DNA of 64,000 nucleotides from positions 600,860-664,859 of the forward strand of contig JAJVDF010000164.1 in NCBI GenBank assembly GCA_022410635.1, given 5' to 3'. Shown piece by piece: positions 43,210 through 54,600 of this stretch. Origin of the DNA: Tretioscincus oriximinensis. Taxonomy: Eukaryota; Chordata; Lepidosauria; Squamata; Gymnophthalmidae. Each line of letters begins with the position of its first letter. Within the stretch, counting starts at the first letter, position 1. The notes beneath the pieces were generated by a model. That model saw only the letters and a list, made by a program, of their open reading frames with translations. It did no database searches and was not told where the DNA came from. Both the position numbers and the translations under genes were made by a program.

Positions 43210-46200
43210 CCAGGCTCACACTGTCCACATTCTCGATGCATCTAGGCTACTTATGGATAGCTTTAAAGCAACGCTTGTAAGGAATTGTACCAAGAGTGAG
43301 CAGCGAATCAACGGTACTACCCTCAACCTACGTGCAGAAAAGGCTGCCCATCCACAGCAAGTTGTTAAAATGGGATAATACAGTAAACAATATGTACTAA
43401 GCAATTGTTAACAAAGTGTATGTGTATATAGGGAAATCAACACAGTATCACCTGACAGTATTTCTTCAGTGAACAGTATTTATACTCTTTTCTAAGTTTC
43501 CATAATTGATCTTCATGTGAGGACAGGGATGATCCCTCAGTCTGGAGAGCACAGTTGTTAGCAAAATCTAGTGTAAAGCAAAACTGAACTCAATGAAGCT
43601 TAGCACTGGATGGCTACACAGACACAGTGAACCATGTGATGCAGCAGAAATGGCTTAGCTCTTGCTTTGTTCTGCAAAGAAACCAGAGAATGAACCTGCA
43701 ATCTTTTGTCATCAAAGCAAACACTCCACCAAAGAGCTAATGCAGCGTTGGAAAACCATAATCCAAACCACCTTAAAACTTTGTCAAAAAATCAGCCACA
43801 TTCTGCAATTACTTGGTTAAGAGTATATAACTACTATGGTTCAATCTGAAATTGTCCAACAGATTTACATTTTATCTATCTTTAAAGGCAGATCCCATGA
43901 TATGCAAGAAAAAACCTGCAAGATAAAAATTTGTGATATTTCATCACTCTGCATAGAATCGCGTACCAATGTAGCAGGATTGTGAAGCAAAATACTGTCC
44001 CAAACTTTCAATTAGATGACACAACTAATGCTCGTATCCTGGGAAGAGAAGAAAACAGTNGATATGGCTGTGGATGATCCAGTTTTTTTCTCATATTTTT
44101 TTGCTAAACTAAAACCAATGCAAATCTGAGAACATACTGTGTTCAGGCCTATATCTTTACAGTTATGTAGAACAGATTTGAGGGATTGCAGTCTGTATCA
44201 CTATCTCTACTACAACTGTTAAAACACCTGAAGTGCTTTGTAAATGACAGTCCCTGCCTTTTGTAATAATGTTACAGAGTAAGAGCCTGGAGCTTTTCCA
44301 GTCCATTGAGCTAAAATTATTATATCACAATATGTCAATCACTTTGTTTATCATCATATTAAATGGTAAGTTGCAAGTAAAGTGAAGAGGCTTAGANTAT
44401 GAACATACAACCCACATTCATTCAAATCATTGTGTACTGACAGCTCTAGGTGGGCAAAAAATGACTCATGAAGACTGCTGCAATCCTGGAATGGCCTGTC
44501 TCAATTGCTGAAATGAAATGGTGGCTGGTTTCTGGCTTCAGAATCTGAAACTCAGCCAGAAACCAGCTGTGCACCAGAAGAACACCTGGAATTCAACCAG
44601 ATTCCAGCCTATAGGCAACTGTTTGAGAAGTATTGATCTAAAATGAAGAACTGACTGTCATTGGAATATGACCATGTGCCTGCTCCAACCTCTGGGAAAG
44701 CAGAAATCACCAGTCAGCTGCATTTAAATGCTGCAATACATTCAAATGCTTGTTTCGTTCTTTTTATTATTTCTGTACCATTAATAAGACCCACATTACC
44801 GATGGTGATTGTTGTGGGCTCTGGGATCTTCACTGTGACTAATCCCAGAGCCCACAGTGAGTTGATTGTGGGAGCATGGAGAAGAGGCAGGGGTGAAAAA
44901 CAGCATGCATGAATGCCAATTGATTGGCTGGTAAGGCAACCATTTTAGTTGCTATGCCAGCCAGGCAAATGGCATGCATTCTCCTCCTCACTGCTTCCTC
45001 TTTCACACGCTGATCTTCAGACATACAGAAGAGGCTGCCGGGAGAAGGAACAACCTCTGACATCTGCCCTGCTGCTGTAGCAACCGTCATTGCCACGTGC
45101 CAGCTGGGCAGGCAGCAGAGGTGGCCCCTTCTNGCCACTGCCTCTTTCATTCGTGGCATATAAAGAGGCAATGGGGGGGGGGGGGAAGCAACCTTCACAC
45201 CTGCCTGACTTATCTTCTATTATGACCTGCCCTGAAACCTTTGGATGAATGGTGGCGGGATATAAATAATTAATAGCCACATTGCCAATATGCAGCCCAA
45301 AAAGTCACAGTGGTTTTATAAATTCTGCACCCCTAAACTTTGATCATTTTTGTATGCAATTTAAGTTGTAAAGAAAATTAGAACATGAAATACACTTGTA
45401 TCTTGTTTGAAATGTATATATCTATAATAACATATTGCGTTTGTATTTTATTCTATAACTCTTTGGAGCCATGCAAAATTAAAGTTCCTCTTGCAATCTG
45501 TTTGTTAAGGCAGCTCATGATGGTAGCACAGCTGAAGATTCCATATAGATTCTGTGGATGCATTCAGAAAATGTAAATCACTACTTCAAAGGGGGAAAAA
45601 GCAAACAGATTATGGTCCTTCTGATGCACTGAATTTACATCTTCCCATAACATCTATTTTCCAAATTGTGACTGCAATATAGTTTGCTAAAATCAGCAGG
45701 TGGAATCATTTTGTCTATTCCAAAGCACAGTTAAATTTTGAAGTATAAACATCGATGTTCAAATAAATTTATTAAAAACAGCCATGGATGCCCACGGCCA
45801 TTTGCGGAAAATGGAAAGCAGGTGAATGTTTTATCTTTGGCTGCATCCAGACAAGGTTTTCCTACCACAATGGTAGTTCCAATACAAATAATCCNCTTTA
45901 CGTGGTAACAGAGTTTCAGTTATCCATTTGCAAAAAAGCTCAGTTGCCCCGGATTTTCCTGCTCGTAGTTACAAGCTGGGGGTGGGGAGGGGAATGGTAT
46001 GATACATGCACACAGGAACCATGTAGGAAAAGGTGAGAATTTGGCTGGAATTGTAGGCAAAGCAACGCACACTTGGCTGAGATTCAAGNCAAGACCTGTG
46101 CACTGAAGTTCAGGTGTACAAGGGGAGGGTGGAAGAGCAACTAATCAGGAGATTGTGCATGGAAGTTCTCAGAGGTGCAATAACTCCCCGTGGATACATT

Positions 46201-46741
46201 CTCCTCACTTTGGTAATGCAGAAAGGTGAGGACAGACAGGCAAATGGGGTATTATGGATTTAAACAGCCCATTTGGAGGGGGGCTTGAGAATGCCCAGAA
46301 GCAGTTGGGGAACCACCATGTAAGTTAAGATTCTGGACTAGCTATATAGTTTGATTCAGCAGTGCTCCTCAGGTTCTTATATTTTTTTNCCTCCTTTTCT
46401 CCCTATCTGAAAGTTAACAATACTGCATACATTGACAGGAAGCAATGTGGCAGGTGCTAACAATACACCCTTAGCAAATATCAAAGGCAAATAATTGTTT
46501 TATCATCAAATGCTGATGTAATTTTGAATTCAGTTGTTGAAAGTGGACAAACTGATCTGCCCGATCAGCCTGAATACATTTTTTAAAAGNGTTCTTTTTT
46601 CTTGCCAAAAAAGACAGCAGAAAGTATGTAGGAACAAAATGACAGATGATGTTATCAGAGCTTATAGTCTGCCTTAAAAATTAATCCTCTTGCTTTTTAA
46701 CTGTTGATGGGTAATATATTATTTACTTACTTATTCTGTAG

Positions 46742-46774
46742 GATTTGGCTCTTCTTAACGATGCATTCAAGTAG
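46742..46774 (+). other. Alternative terminal exon candidate for gene 1
   Basis: A clear acceptor (pyrimidine-rich, ending TTCTGTAG) precedes a phase 0 frame DLALLNDAFK and stop. It would end the protein at about 440 to 450 residues depending on use of 37970-38002. No AATAAA was seen in the next 300 bp, which weakens it. Confidence 0.28.
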
Positions 46775-47116
46775 AGACAGTAGGAGGAGAAAGAGAAAGA
46801 TGACAAGATTCTTTGTTTGGAAATGACAGTTAACGGAAGCCTCTATTTCATCCAATCAATCAATTTTTAAAGACACTGAAAAGATAAAATGCCTTCTTTT
46901 CTGGCTATTTAAAAATGTATCAATTTCAGATTTGTGTTTTTCCTTATTTTACAAGAGAAGACAGTGCAGCAACACGAAGAAGAAAACCTAATATACTCCT
47001 TGGCACTCTCTGCGCTTATATGATCTTTTGTTCCATGTGTATATTTTTACTTACNTCATTTTATTTTTAATGTTTCAATCAGAGATGCTTCTCATAGTTT
47101 ACTTTGTTTAATGTTA

Positions 47117-47531
47117 GTCTGACCAGATAACCCCTTTTTTNGGGGGGGAACCCCAGTTTGGGGGTGTCTACCCTGCCCTCTGGGGGGAGGGGGAGATTTC
47201 TCCATTTTTTGCTGAGGAAAAAATAATTTTTCAGAAAAAAAAATAATGACTTTAAAAAAAATATTCACTGCACCATCACTAGGGGACTCTGGCAAACAAG
47301 CCAGCTCCTGAAGGCATTCTTCCCTCAGTANTTTTTTTTNAAAAATGCAAATTTCTCATGCACTTTAAGAACACTCATACACTTCAAAAAATTCTCATGT
47401 GTTTCACGGATTTCTCAGGCGGGAATTTCAAGGGGATATGCATGTTGGTGGGTGATTTGCATATTCATGAATATGCAAATTAGCATGGATATTAATTGGC
47501 CTCATTTGGGCCTCAGAAAATCTGGTCAGTC
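47117..47531. mobile_element. TIR element, family G (GTCTGACCAGAT ends, TA flanks)
   Basis: GTCTGACCAGATAACCCC at the left; the inverted right end is GACTGACCAGATTTTC. TA lies on both sides. A reversed copy of its right two thirds runs off the window at 63790-64000, and 59945-60106 has similar ends. Confidence 0.6.
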
Positions 47532-48051
47532 TAGTGTTGAATGTCCCTAAAAAGTACAGGAAACTCTTTCCCCTGCAGAATGAAACTGATATTCTTCCAC
47601 CTTTTGAGGTGGGACACGGATGCACTTGCATATGATATTATCACAGACAGGTACAGATGTCACAAACGCTCTTTGCTGATATTGTGTTCAAGCACAGTGT
47701 AGTCCCAGCCATGAACGGAGGAATAAATGGTAGCATCTGCATTCTGCAAAGATGTGTGTTATGGTGCTCACTTGTTAAAAAAGGTTATAGATACTTGTTG
47801 GTGGTGAGGCACCCAACCTCCTAAACCCCTCTAAGTAGTTCATTTGTGTCAACAATGCACTAGCATAAGCTCATTCCTCTGCCTACCTCCTGAGACCATC
47901 CAAAGTTATTTGCAATATAATCATCCTCTTTCCTAAGATATGAAAACAACAATCAGACCTGTCTAGGGCCCTTCAAATAGTGCAATGAATTAGTGCATCA
48001 TTCCATCCAATGGGTTTGAAGGACATTTCTAGTGGAAGTCAGTGAGATTTA

Positions 48052-48217
48052 GGCCTGATCTACATTTACTTGATTTAACCCACTTTAGTAGAATTGGATT
48101 AGCTTGAAGTGCCTTACACCCTGCTTAACAGTTCTGTGTTTAAGGGATGTGTAATAACATAGCTAAAGTGTTGTAGATGTAAAAAGATCCCTAAAATGAA
48201 CCTGTGCAAACAGGGCC
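48052..48217. mobile_element. Foldback MITE, family E
   Basis: GGCCTGATCTACATTTACTT pairs inversely with GTTGTAGATGTAAAAAGATC and the end CCTGTGCAAACAGGGCC. About 350 bp upstream of the gene 2 TATA-like box. Confidence 0.5.
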
Positions 48218-48566
48218 TAAGACAGATCAAGCACATCCATTTATACTAATGTGGATTAAGTTGGATAAATATAAACCAAGCCCAATATTGGAACCAACCA
48301 TATTTAGNTCAGCAGCACCTAGGTACCTAACAAATTTTCAAGTAAATTGTGCTTTTTAAAATTTCCTGCAACCTACAGATAATTATGCAAGAACAGTTTT
48401 CTAGCCTTGCTAATTTCTGGGGCTTAGGTATCTTATTCTGTTTGCTGACAGCAAATTTCAGCTTGTGGGTTAATACCAGACAAAACAAATACTTTCAATT
48501 GTTTGCAACACAAAGAGCTGGGAGTTCCCTTCCACATTTAGGAACTGAGGTAAGGAACTGTAGATT

Positions 48567-48576
48567 TATATATATA
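48567..48576 (+). promoter_or_regulatory. TATA-like box of gene 2
   Basis: A TATATATATA run 68 bp upstream of the start codon, almost the same distance as the TATA-like box of gene 1 (67 bp). It predicts a short 5' UTR. The similar spacing in both genes makes it more credible than the motif alone. Confidence 0.45.
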
Positions 48577-48643
48577 CACCCTTAAGCTCTACTAGAACTA
48601 TTTCCTAAAGTTATACTGATGCTAGGATTAGACAAGTCTAACC

Positions 48644-48692
48644 ATGAAGGTCGTAAATGTATTCCTCGTGGTGGTCCTTTGTTTCTTCTCAA
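48644..48692 (+). CDS. Gene 2 exon 1: signal peptide
   Basis: Encodes [16 protein letters not shown] plus one base, phase 1, donor GTAAGT. The ATG context is ACCATGA, with a purine at -3. The long hydrophobic core is a clear secretion signal. Confidence 0.82.
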
Positions 48693-51600
48693 GTAAGTAT
48701 ATTTTAATACATATTGCAGTAATTTTATCTAATATAGAAGTAAAAAGAGGATCAATGAAATTTCGTATTCTGATATTTCGTTTTAAAAAATAAACAAAGA
48801 TATAAAATACCAATAGGAAATAATATAAATACTACATTTATTCCATGCAAGAGAGAAGCATCAGGATTTGCTTTGTTTTTTTAATTATAGCATTATTATA
48901 CACTTAATTTTGAAATCAGTGGTATAGAATTAAATGGGATAAATATGTGGCTTTCCATTAGGTAGGAAACTATAACTCTTTTTATTCCTTATCATTGGTC
49001 ATGTTAATCAGAACTGACAATTCAGCAATGTCCAGGGCCCACACATTGTTTATTCTAGGAATAGAAATGTTATTTTTTAAAGATTCCATAAAATAAGAAG
49101 ACATTTTATCCTCGTTACTGTAACCCACCATAAGACCTTTCAGTAAATAGCAGGATATAAATTCTTAAATACATAAAAATAAAAACCTGCTTTTATATGC
49201 ATTCTTTGTTTATCTTTCCTTTGGCAACTTGAAATAAAAATCTCCCAGTCTTGTAATTTTTTCCTTTGTTTGTTTATTCATATATTGTTATATATATAAC
49301 TTATTTTTAATTTATGTCAATTTCAGAGAAATAGTCGTGTTAGTCTTGTACAAAGTCCAGCAAAGGAGCTAGCAGCACTTTCAGACGTAACTTGAAAAAA
49401 GTGGGTGGCAGAAGCTTTCGTAGACTCGTCTGAAGAAGTAGACGTGTCTACNAAAGCTNATGCCACCACTTTTCTCAAGTTAGTCTCAAAGTGCTGCTAG
49501 CTCCTTTGCTGGACTTTTAATTTATGATTCAAGACAAGTAACAATAGGAAGCTGAAAAAAACAAACAATAGCCTAGGATTCGCAAAATCATGAAATCAAT
49601 TTCCAATCATATTACACCAATATTTCCATGTCAAGAAAAAAGTCCACTAGTATTAGATAGTTTTCTGAGAAAACTAGCTTGTAAGCATTTAGGTTGCATC
49701 CAGGCATCACTTATTTATTCTTCACTTTTAGATTTTCTGAAATAACAAAAAATAGTGGNGTAAGTTAGCAATGTCTGAATAAAACCTGAACGTTATAGTT
49801 GTATGGACTGGGTGTGTGTGCAGACAATGAGGGAATCCAAGCGAAATCCATAATCTAAAAGCGATTGTGAATTTCGCTGGGAAAAAGAGGGGATACACCT
49901 ACCCTGAAATTCAGGTGGAGCTGGCGCAAGTCTAACAAGAAGGAGCAACAGCTGTGCTTGTCCAGCCAGCTGCGATCCTGCAGTCCTCTCGGGTTGTTCA
50001 TCTCCTTGTGATGATGCAGCAGGCAGCTCCTTTTCTATTGCAGCATTTTTTTGGATTCATGGTGAAGCGTAGGAAAACCTCTATTAAGAGATGCAACTGG
50101 GCAGCAAAGATGTTGGAACATTGCACCAAGAATCATAATAAGTAAATGTATGCACGCACCCAGAGTAAAGCTGGATTCAAAGTACCAATGCCCAATGGAA
50201 TTCAGAGTCAGCTCATTGTCGTTACCTACTCAGGAACAAGATTACTTCAAGACCAGCGAACCGATGAATAGTTGCCAGTGAAGCCCTGACAATACATTGG
50301 CAGTTATTTCTACCCAACCATAGGTCAGGCTCCACAAGGTCAGAATTCAACAATCCACCTTGATGACAAAGATAAAGTCACGGGGTATCACAAAGGAGGT
50401 TATCTTCTCTGTTATCATTTGTGGATAGGCAGTTGTCTAGAGTCAACAGTCACTCTCCAGTCAAGTAGCCACAAAACCTGGACTGAGAGGCCTGATCTAT
50501 GCCTTAGAGGTCCATCCCTGCACATATATACTGATCTTGTCTGTGCTGCATAACCTTAAATGTCTTTCTCATGTCCTTTGTGTGACATGTACCTCTATTG
50601 CTTATACCATAAGAGCATAGGAAGCATGGGGAAAATGCTATAGGTTCAATGTGTAAGAAGGACTTTGAAGTCACTAACTTGCCTCTGTATCAGCACAGGA
50701 CACCTGTTCCTGTGCACAGAGCCCAATTTGCAAGGTAAACCAATGATTCCTGGCCTCTGTGAATAGGCACGGCTGCTTACTAACACATGCCAGGAGGCAA
50801 AGGAAAAGGGGAGCCCCTGCAGTCAGGCGCTCATCTCCAGACACATTCAAAATGTATATGGAGTTACGATCACTGATATCAGGACAGAATTATCTGCTTG
50901 TTAAGTTTGTGCTTAGAAACATTGTGGGAAAGACTTTTAAATTTTTGAAGATTTATTTAGTTGATAGCCGAGAACATTATACTTTGTATGAAATTCTATG
51001 CATCTTGGGCTTCATGCTACACAAAGAAGAAAGGACCAGTATAATCCCTAATAAAAATAGAAGTCAATGAGGAATCTCTCTATGGAATCCCTCACAGAAA
51101 ATGAACCTTGTTCATTAGAAACTACGTCATTTCAAAGGAGCTATTTTTTTTAGTACTTCTGAATAGAGTTGGCATTTGTACTTTGTCAATTGCAGGCTTA
51201 AAAGATAAAAAATTCAATGACTTCCTTGATATTAGTGTGATGTTTACATATGCATGGTTTTGTTCTAGATGTTGACAGTGAGGAACAAGGAACTGAGGTG
51301 AGTCCCTTTCTTTTTCTTGTATGTTCTCTATTCTTTATGGCAGCTGTACCATTGGCTTGCTTTACAAATATATACTTTTCAGCATCAGTGCCAGTTGGAA
51401 TTCATGGGTTCTCGCATTTCACTGAACTTGCCAAGTATTCATGATCATCCTGGACTTTTCAATGCAACTCAATTAAGATGTATAATATGTAATGTAATGT
51501 AGCTACAGCTATTCATAGACCTTTAATTTTCTAATTTAACCTGCATCCATGCACATTTTAAAAAAAGCAGATCAAAAGTGACATGGATGTGGTAGTATGT

Positions 51601-54600
51601 GGAGACTTGTGTTCCCAACCCATTCCTAATCTACATTAAATGCCTTTGAAAAGTTGTTCTTTGGGCTTTTATGTGGATTTGAGGCTATAGTGCATGACTG
51701 TTACCATCTCTAAGGCCACATCCCTTGTACAATTTTTACTGAGTTGGTAGCAACATCATTTTCAATCCACCCCAAGAGGTCACACACATATTTAGCAATC
51801 CACTTGCTAAAAGGTTTGTGCAGTTTGTGAGGTTCAACAGCGGGCATTTGTAAAATCGAAAAGAAAGCTTTATGGGGATATTCAGCAATGTGAACTTGGC
51901 AAATCTTGGAAGACTTTGAGGCAGCATGTAAAGGTTCATTGGTCCTCAGCTGGCAGAAAATGCTTGGGAATTGTAGGAAGGCTCACAGAGAATGCTAGGA
52001 ATTGTAGGAAGGCAAGAGCACAGCTGTGCCTTTTAGGGCTCATCATGTGATGGGATTGTAGGGAATGTTTCAGAGCAGCACGGCGTAATTGCAAACTCTG
52101 TTTTCTTTTACTTATTTTTAAAGTAATAGTGAGGTAAACCATGTGGTGAGGAAGGACCTTAAGCTACTTTTGAGAATTTTATACCCTATCTTGATATAGC
52201 CTTAGAAGAATCATTTCAAACATAAACAGGAATGTAGCCTAAAACATTGCATATTTGGTTATCCATCAAACATTGCTGGCAAACCATTTAATTGAATAAT
52301 AATTTGTCTGAGTTAAAAAATGTAACTAGGAAGTCCTCAGTGAGTTTGCAATGCTCTGGAAGGGACAGGTATCTAATCTGATGATGGTCTTGTATTCTGT
52401 GCTGATGTTTGTAGATCATGTAGAGGTGGTGGCCATGAGCAGCTACTTCCAGTTATATTTAATTTCCCAGCTATAACCCTTTATGGACAGGGAAAATTTT
52501 AGAGACCACTTTAAAGTTATCTTTCCTTAGTCTGTTCCTGAAACATTTTCACACTGGAGAATGGGCTAGTTGCTAGCATCATCTTGTAGATAAGCAGTGA
52601 TGGCTGGCCTCTGGGTTCGTTGTGGCCACTGGACACACCAGAAATTACCAGAAATTAAAATCAATGATAAAATCTCTATAGAAAATAATGGAGAACCATT
52701 GACCAATCGTAGCCTTCTTAGAGGAACAAATCAAACAGCAACAAATGAAAAAGCTCCAGACAGCTTCTTTTAGTGACGTTTTGGTCGCCAGTCCCAGGAG
52801 TTGAACCAATGGGAGGGCTGCCTAGGTGGGGCTACAGTCCCTTTTTCAGTCTGCCTGGAGGTGCCATTTTGCATTGGCAATTCATCTAACAGACAGAGAG
52901 CAAGTCCGGTAAGCAGTGCCGGGTTCTGGTGGCAGCAGCCTCCACATTTAACCACCCTGGGCTGTAGCTGCAGGAGGCCCCAGAGGAAGGAGCTTCCTGC
53001 TGGGGTTTCCTGCAGCTGCTGCCCAGGGCGGCAAAATGTGGAGGCTGCTGCTGTGGGAGCCAGGGACAGAAGCTCCTGGGCTGCAGTCCGAGGAGCAAGC
53101 CACTAGATAGATTACCTTCCTTTCTCTTTCTTTCTTTTCTTTGGCCCTGTCCCCACTGAGCCTTATTCTGGGTTATATCTCAGTACAGAGCTTGGTCATC
53201 CACATGCCAGTGTAGCCTATACTAGCATGTAGATGGCACATTCCTATTCTGAGATATAGCCAAAAGAAGGCTCAGTGGAGACAGGGCCTTTCTGTGCTTT
53301 CTCTCCTTTTTTATTTCTATCCTCCTTTTTTCTCTTTCCCAGTTCCTTCTTTTTTTCTTACTCCATCTACCTCCTCTTTGGGCCTTTCCTCCTCACTTCA
53401 TAATTTCTGAGCTTTCTAAATTTAATTTGTGGTGTGTTTAGAGTGTGAATAACCAAAATTATTAGCCTAGTTTTTATTTATTTTATTCCTAATGNGTTTT
53501 TAATTTTCTGTGGCTGTCCTTTCTTGCCTTTCTTCTTATTCTTTCTGGCCTTTCTCTTTCTTTCCTTCCTTATTTCTATCCTCCTTTTTTCCTCCTACCC
53601 CTTTCCTTCTTTTTTCCTTCCTCTTTCTACCTCCCCTTTGGTCCTAATCTGCCTTGAATTCTGCATTTTTTTAAATTTTTTTGCTGAGCATATGTCTTTT
53701 TATATATATATTTAAAAAATCACTTCTAATTTGAGTTGAGCTCTAGTTTTTCTAGTGACAGAATAGTTTTCAGTTGCATTTCTGCCTGCTTTTCTGTGCT
53801 GCTTTGGGCAGCATCTTTGTTTCTGGCAGAATGGCTTCCAGTTGCATTTCTGCCTGCTTTTCAGTGCTGCTTCTATGATTCAAGAACTATCTAAGACCTT
53901 CAATTAGACCACCTCTCGAACACCACTTTTCGAGGCTGAAGAGGCCCAAATGTTGCAGATGGATTTCATAAGGAAGGTGCTCCAGTCCCCTGACCGTTCT
54001 AGTTGCCCTTTTCTGCACCTCAGAAATGAGATGTGGTAACCAGAATTGTGCACAATATTCCTAATGTGGCCTCACCACAGATTTATAAAGAGGCTAAACA
54101 ACACTTTCTGACTTGTTTTTGATTCCTTTCCTGCACACTAGTTTGATTAGGTAATCTGATTATAAATGAGTCCCTGAGCCAACTTCCTGTAATAGCAAAA
54201 ATGTTTCCTGTGGACGGGTCACTAAGTGCAGAGTTACGGAGGATGCATTCTTGCGCCCAGGGCTAGCTGTGGTGCAACCTGGGAGCTGTAGTCTTCGGGA
54301 CATCAGGCAAATAGCTTTAGAAGTGGAAGAAAAAATTATTTTATCAGAAAAGTATCACCCAGCCAGCATCATCATCACTAGCAGATATATTTACTTGTTT
54401 TTCCTTCTTTTTAAAGAAGCACAATTGAAAACCATATTAGGTTTGTTATTTATTATTATTATTTTATAAATACACTTGCTCTATTTACACCCAGATTCAG
54501 GAATTGGGAAAAATAATGGGGGAAAGAGTGGAATAAAGGGGGAAGGATGGAAGGAAGAAAAGAAGGAAGGAAAAAAAGAAGGATAGAAGGAAAGAGCAAG

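Larger units (their letters stand above)
36866..48560. other. Gap between gene 1 exon 14 and gene 2
   Basis: About 11.7 kb with no certain coding exon. It holds element B2, the SINE at 39083, CR1 and family C fragments (41737-42395), a LINE tail (42488-42600), family F and G elements and the three candidate gene 1 exons (37970, 38625, 46742). The rest, such as 39400-41680 and 43400-45780, is AT-rich with nothing I can name. Confidence 0.5.

Noticed and set aside
43034..43378. Overlapping frames of 64 and 113 codons on opposite strands
   Set aside because: Within or next to the longer family F-type element; no domain, no start context and no conserved motif.
50759..51070. 103-codon frame just upstream of gene 2 exon 2
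   Set aside because: No signal peptide, cysteine pattern or known domain, and no splice partner in phase. It begins in sequence that looks repeat-like (ACACATGCCAGGAGGCAAAG), so it was not called as a gene.
52801..53106. 101-codon frame with many cysteines
   Set aside because: The cysteines do not follow Kazal or another known spacing, and the frame covers the GC-rich hairpin at 52932-53051.
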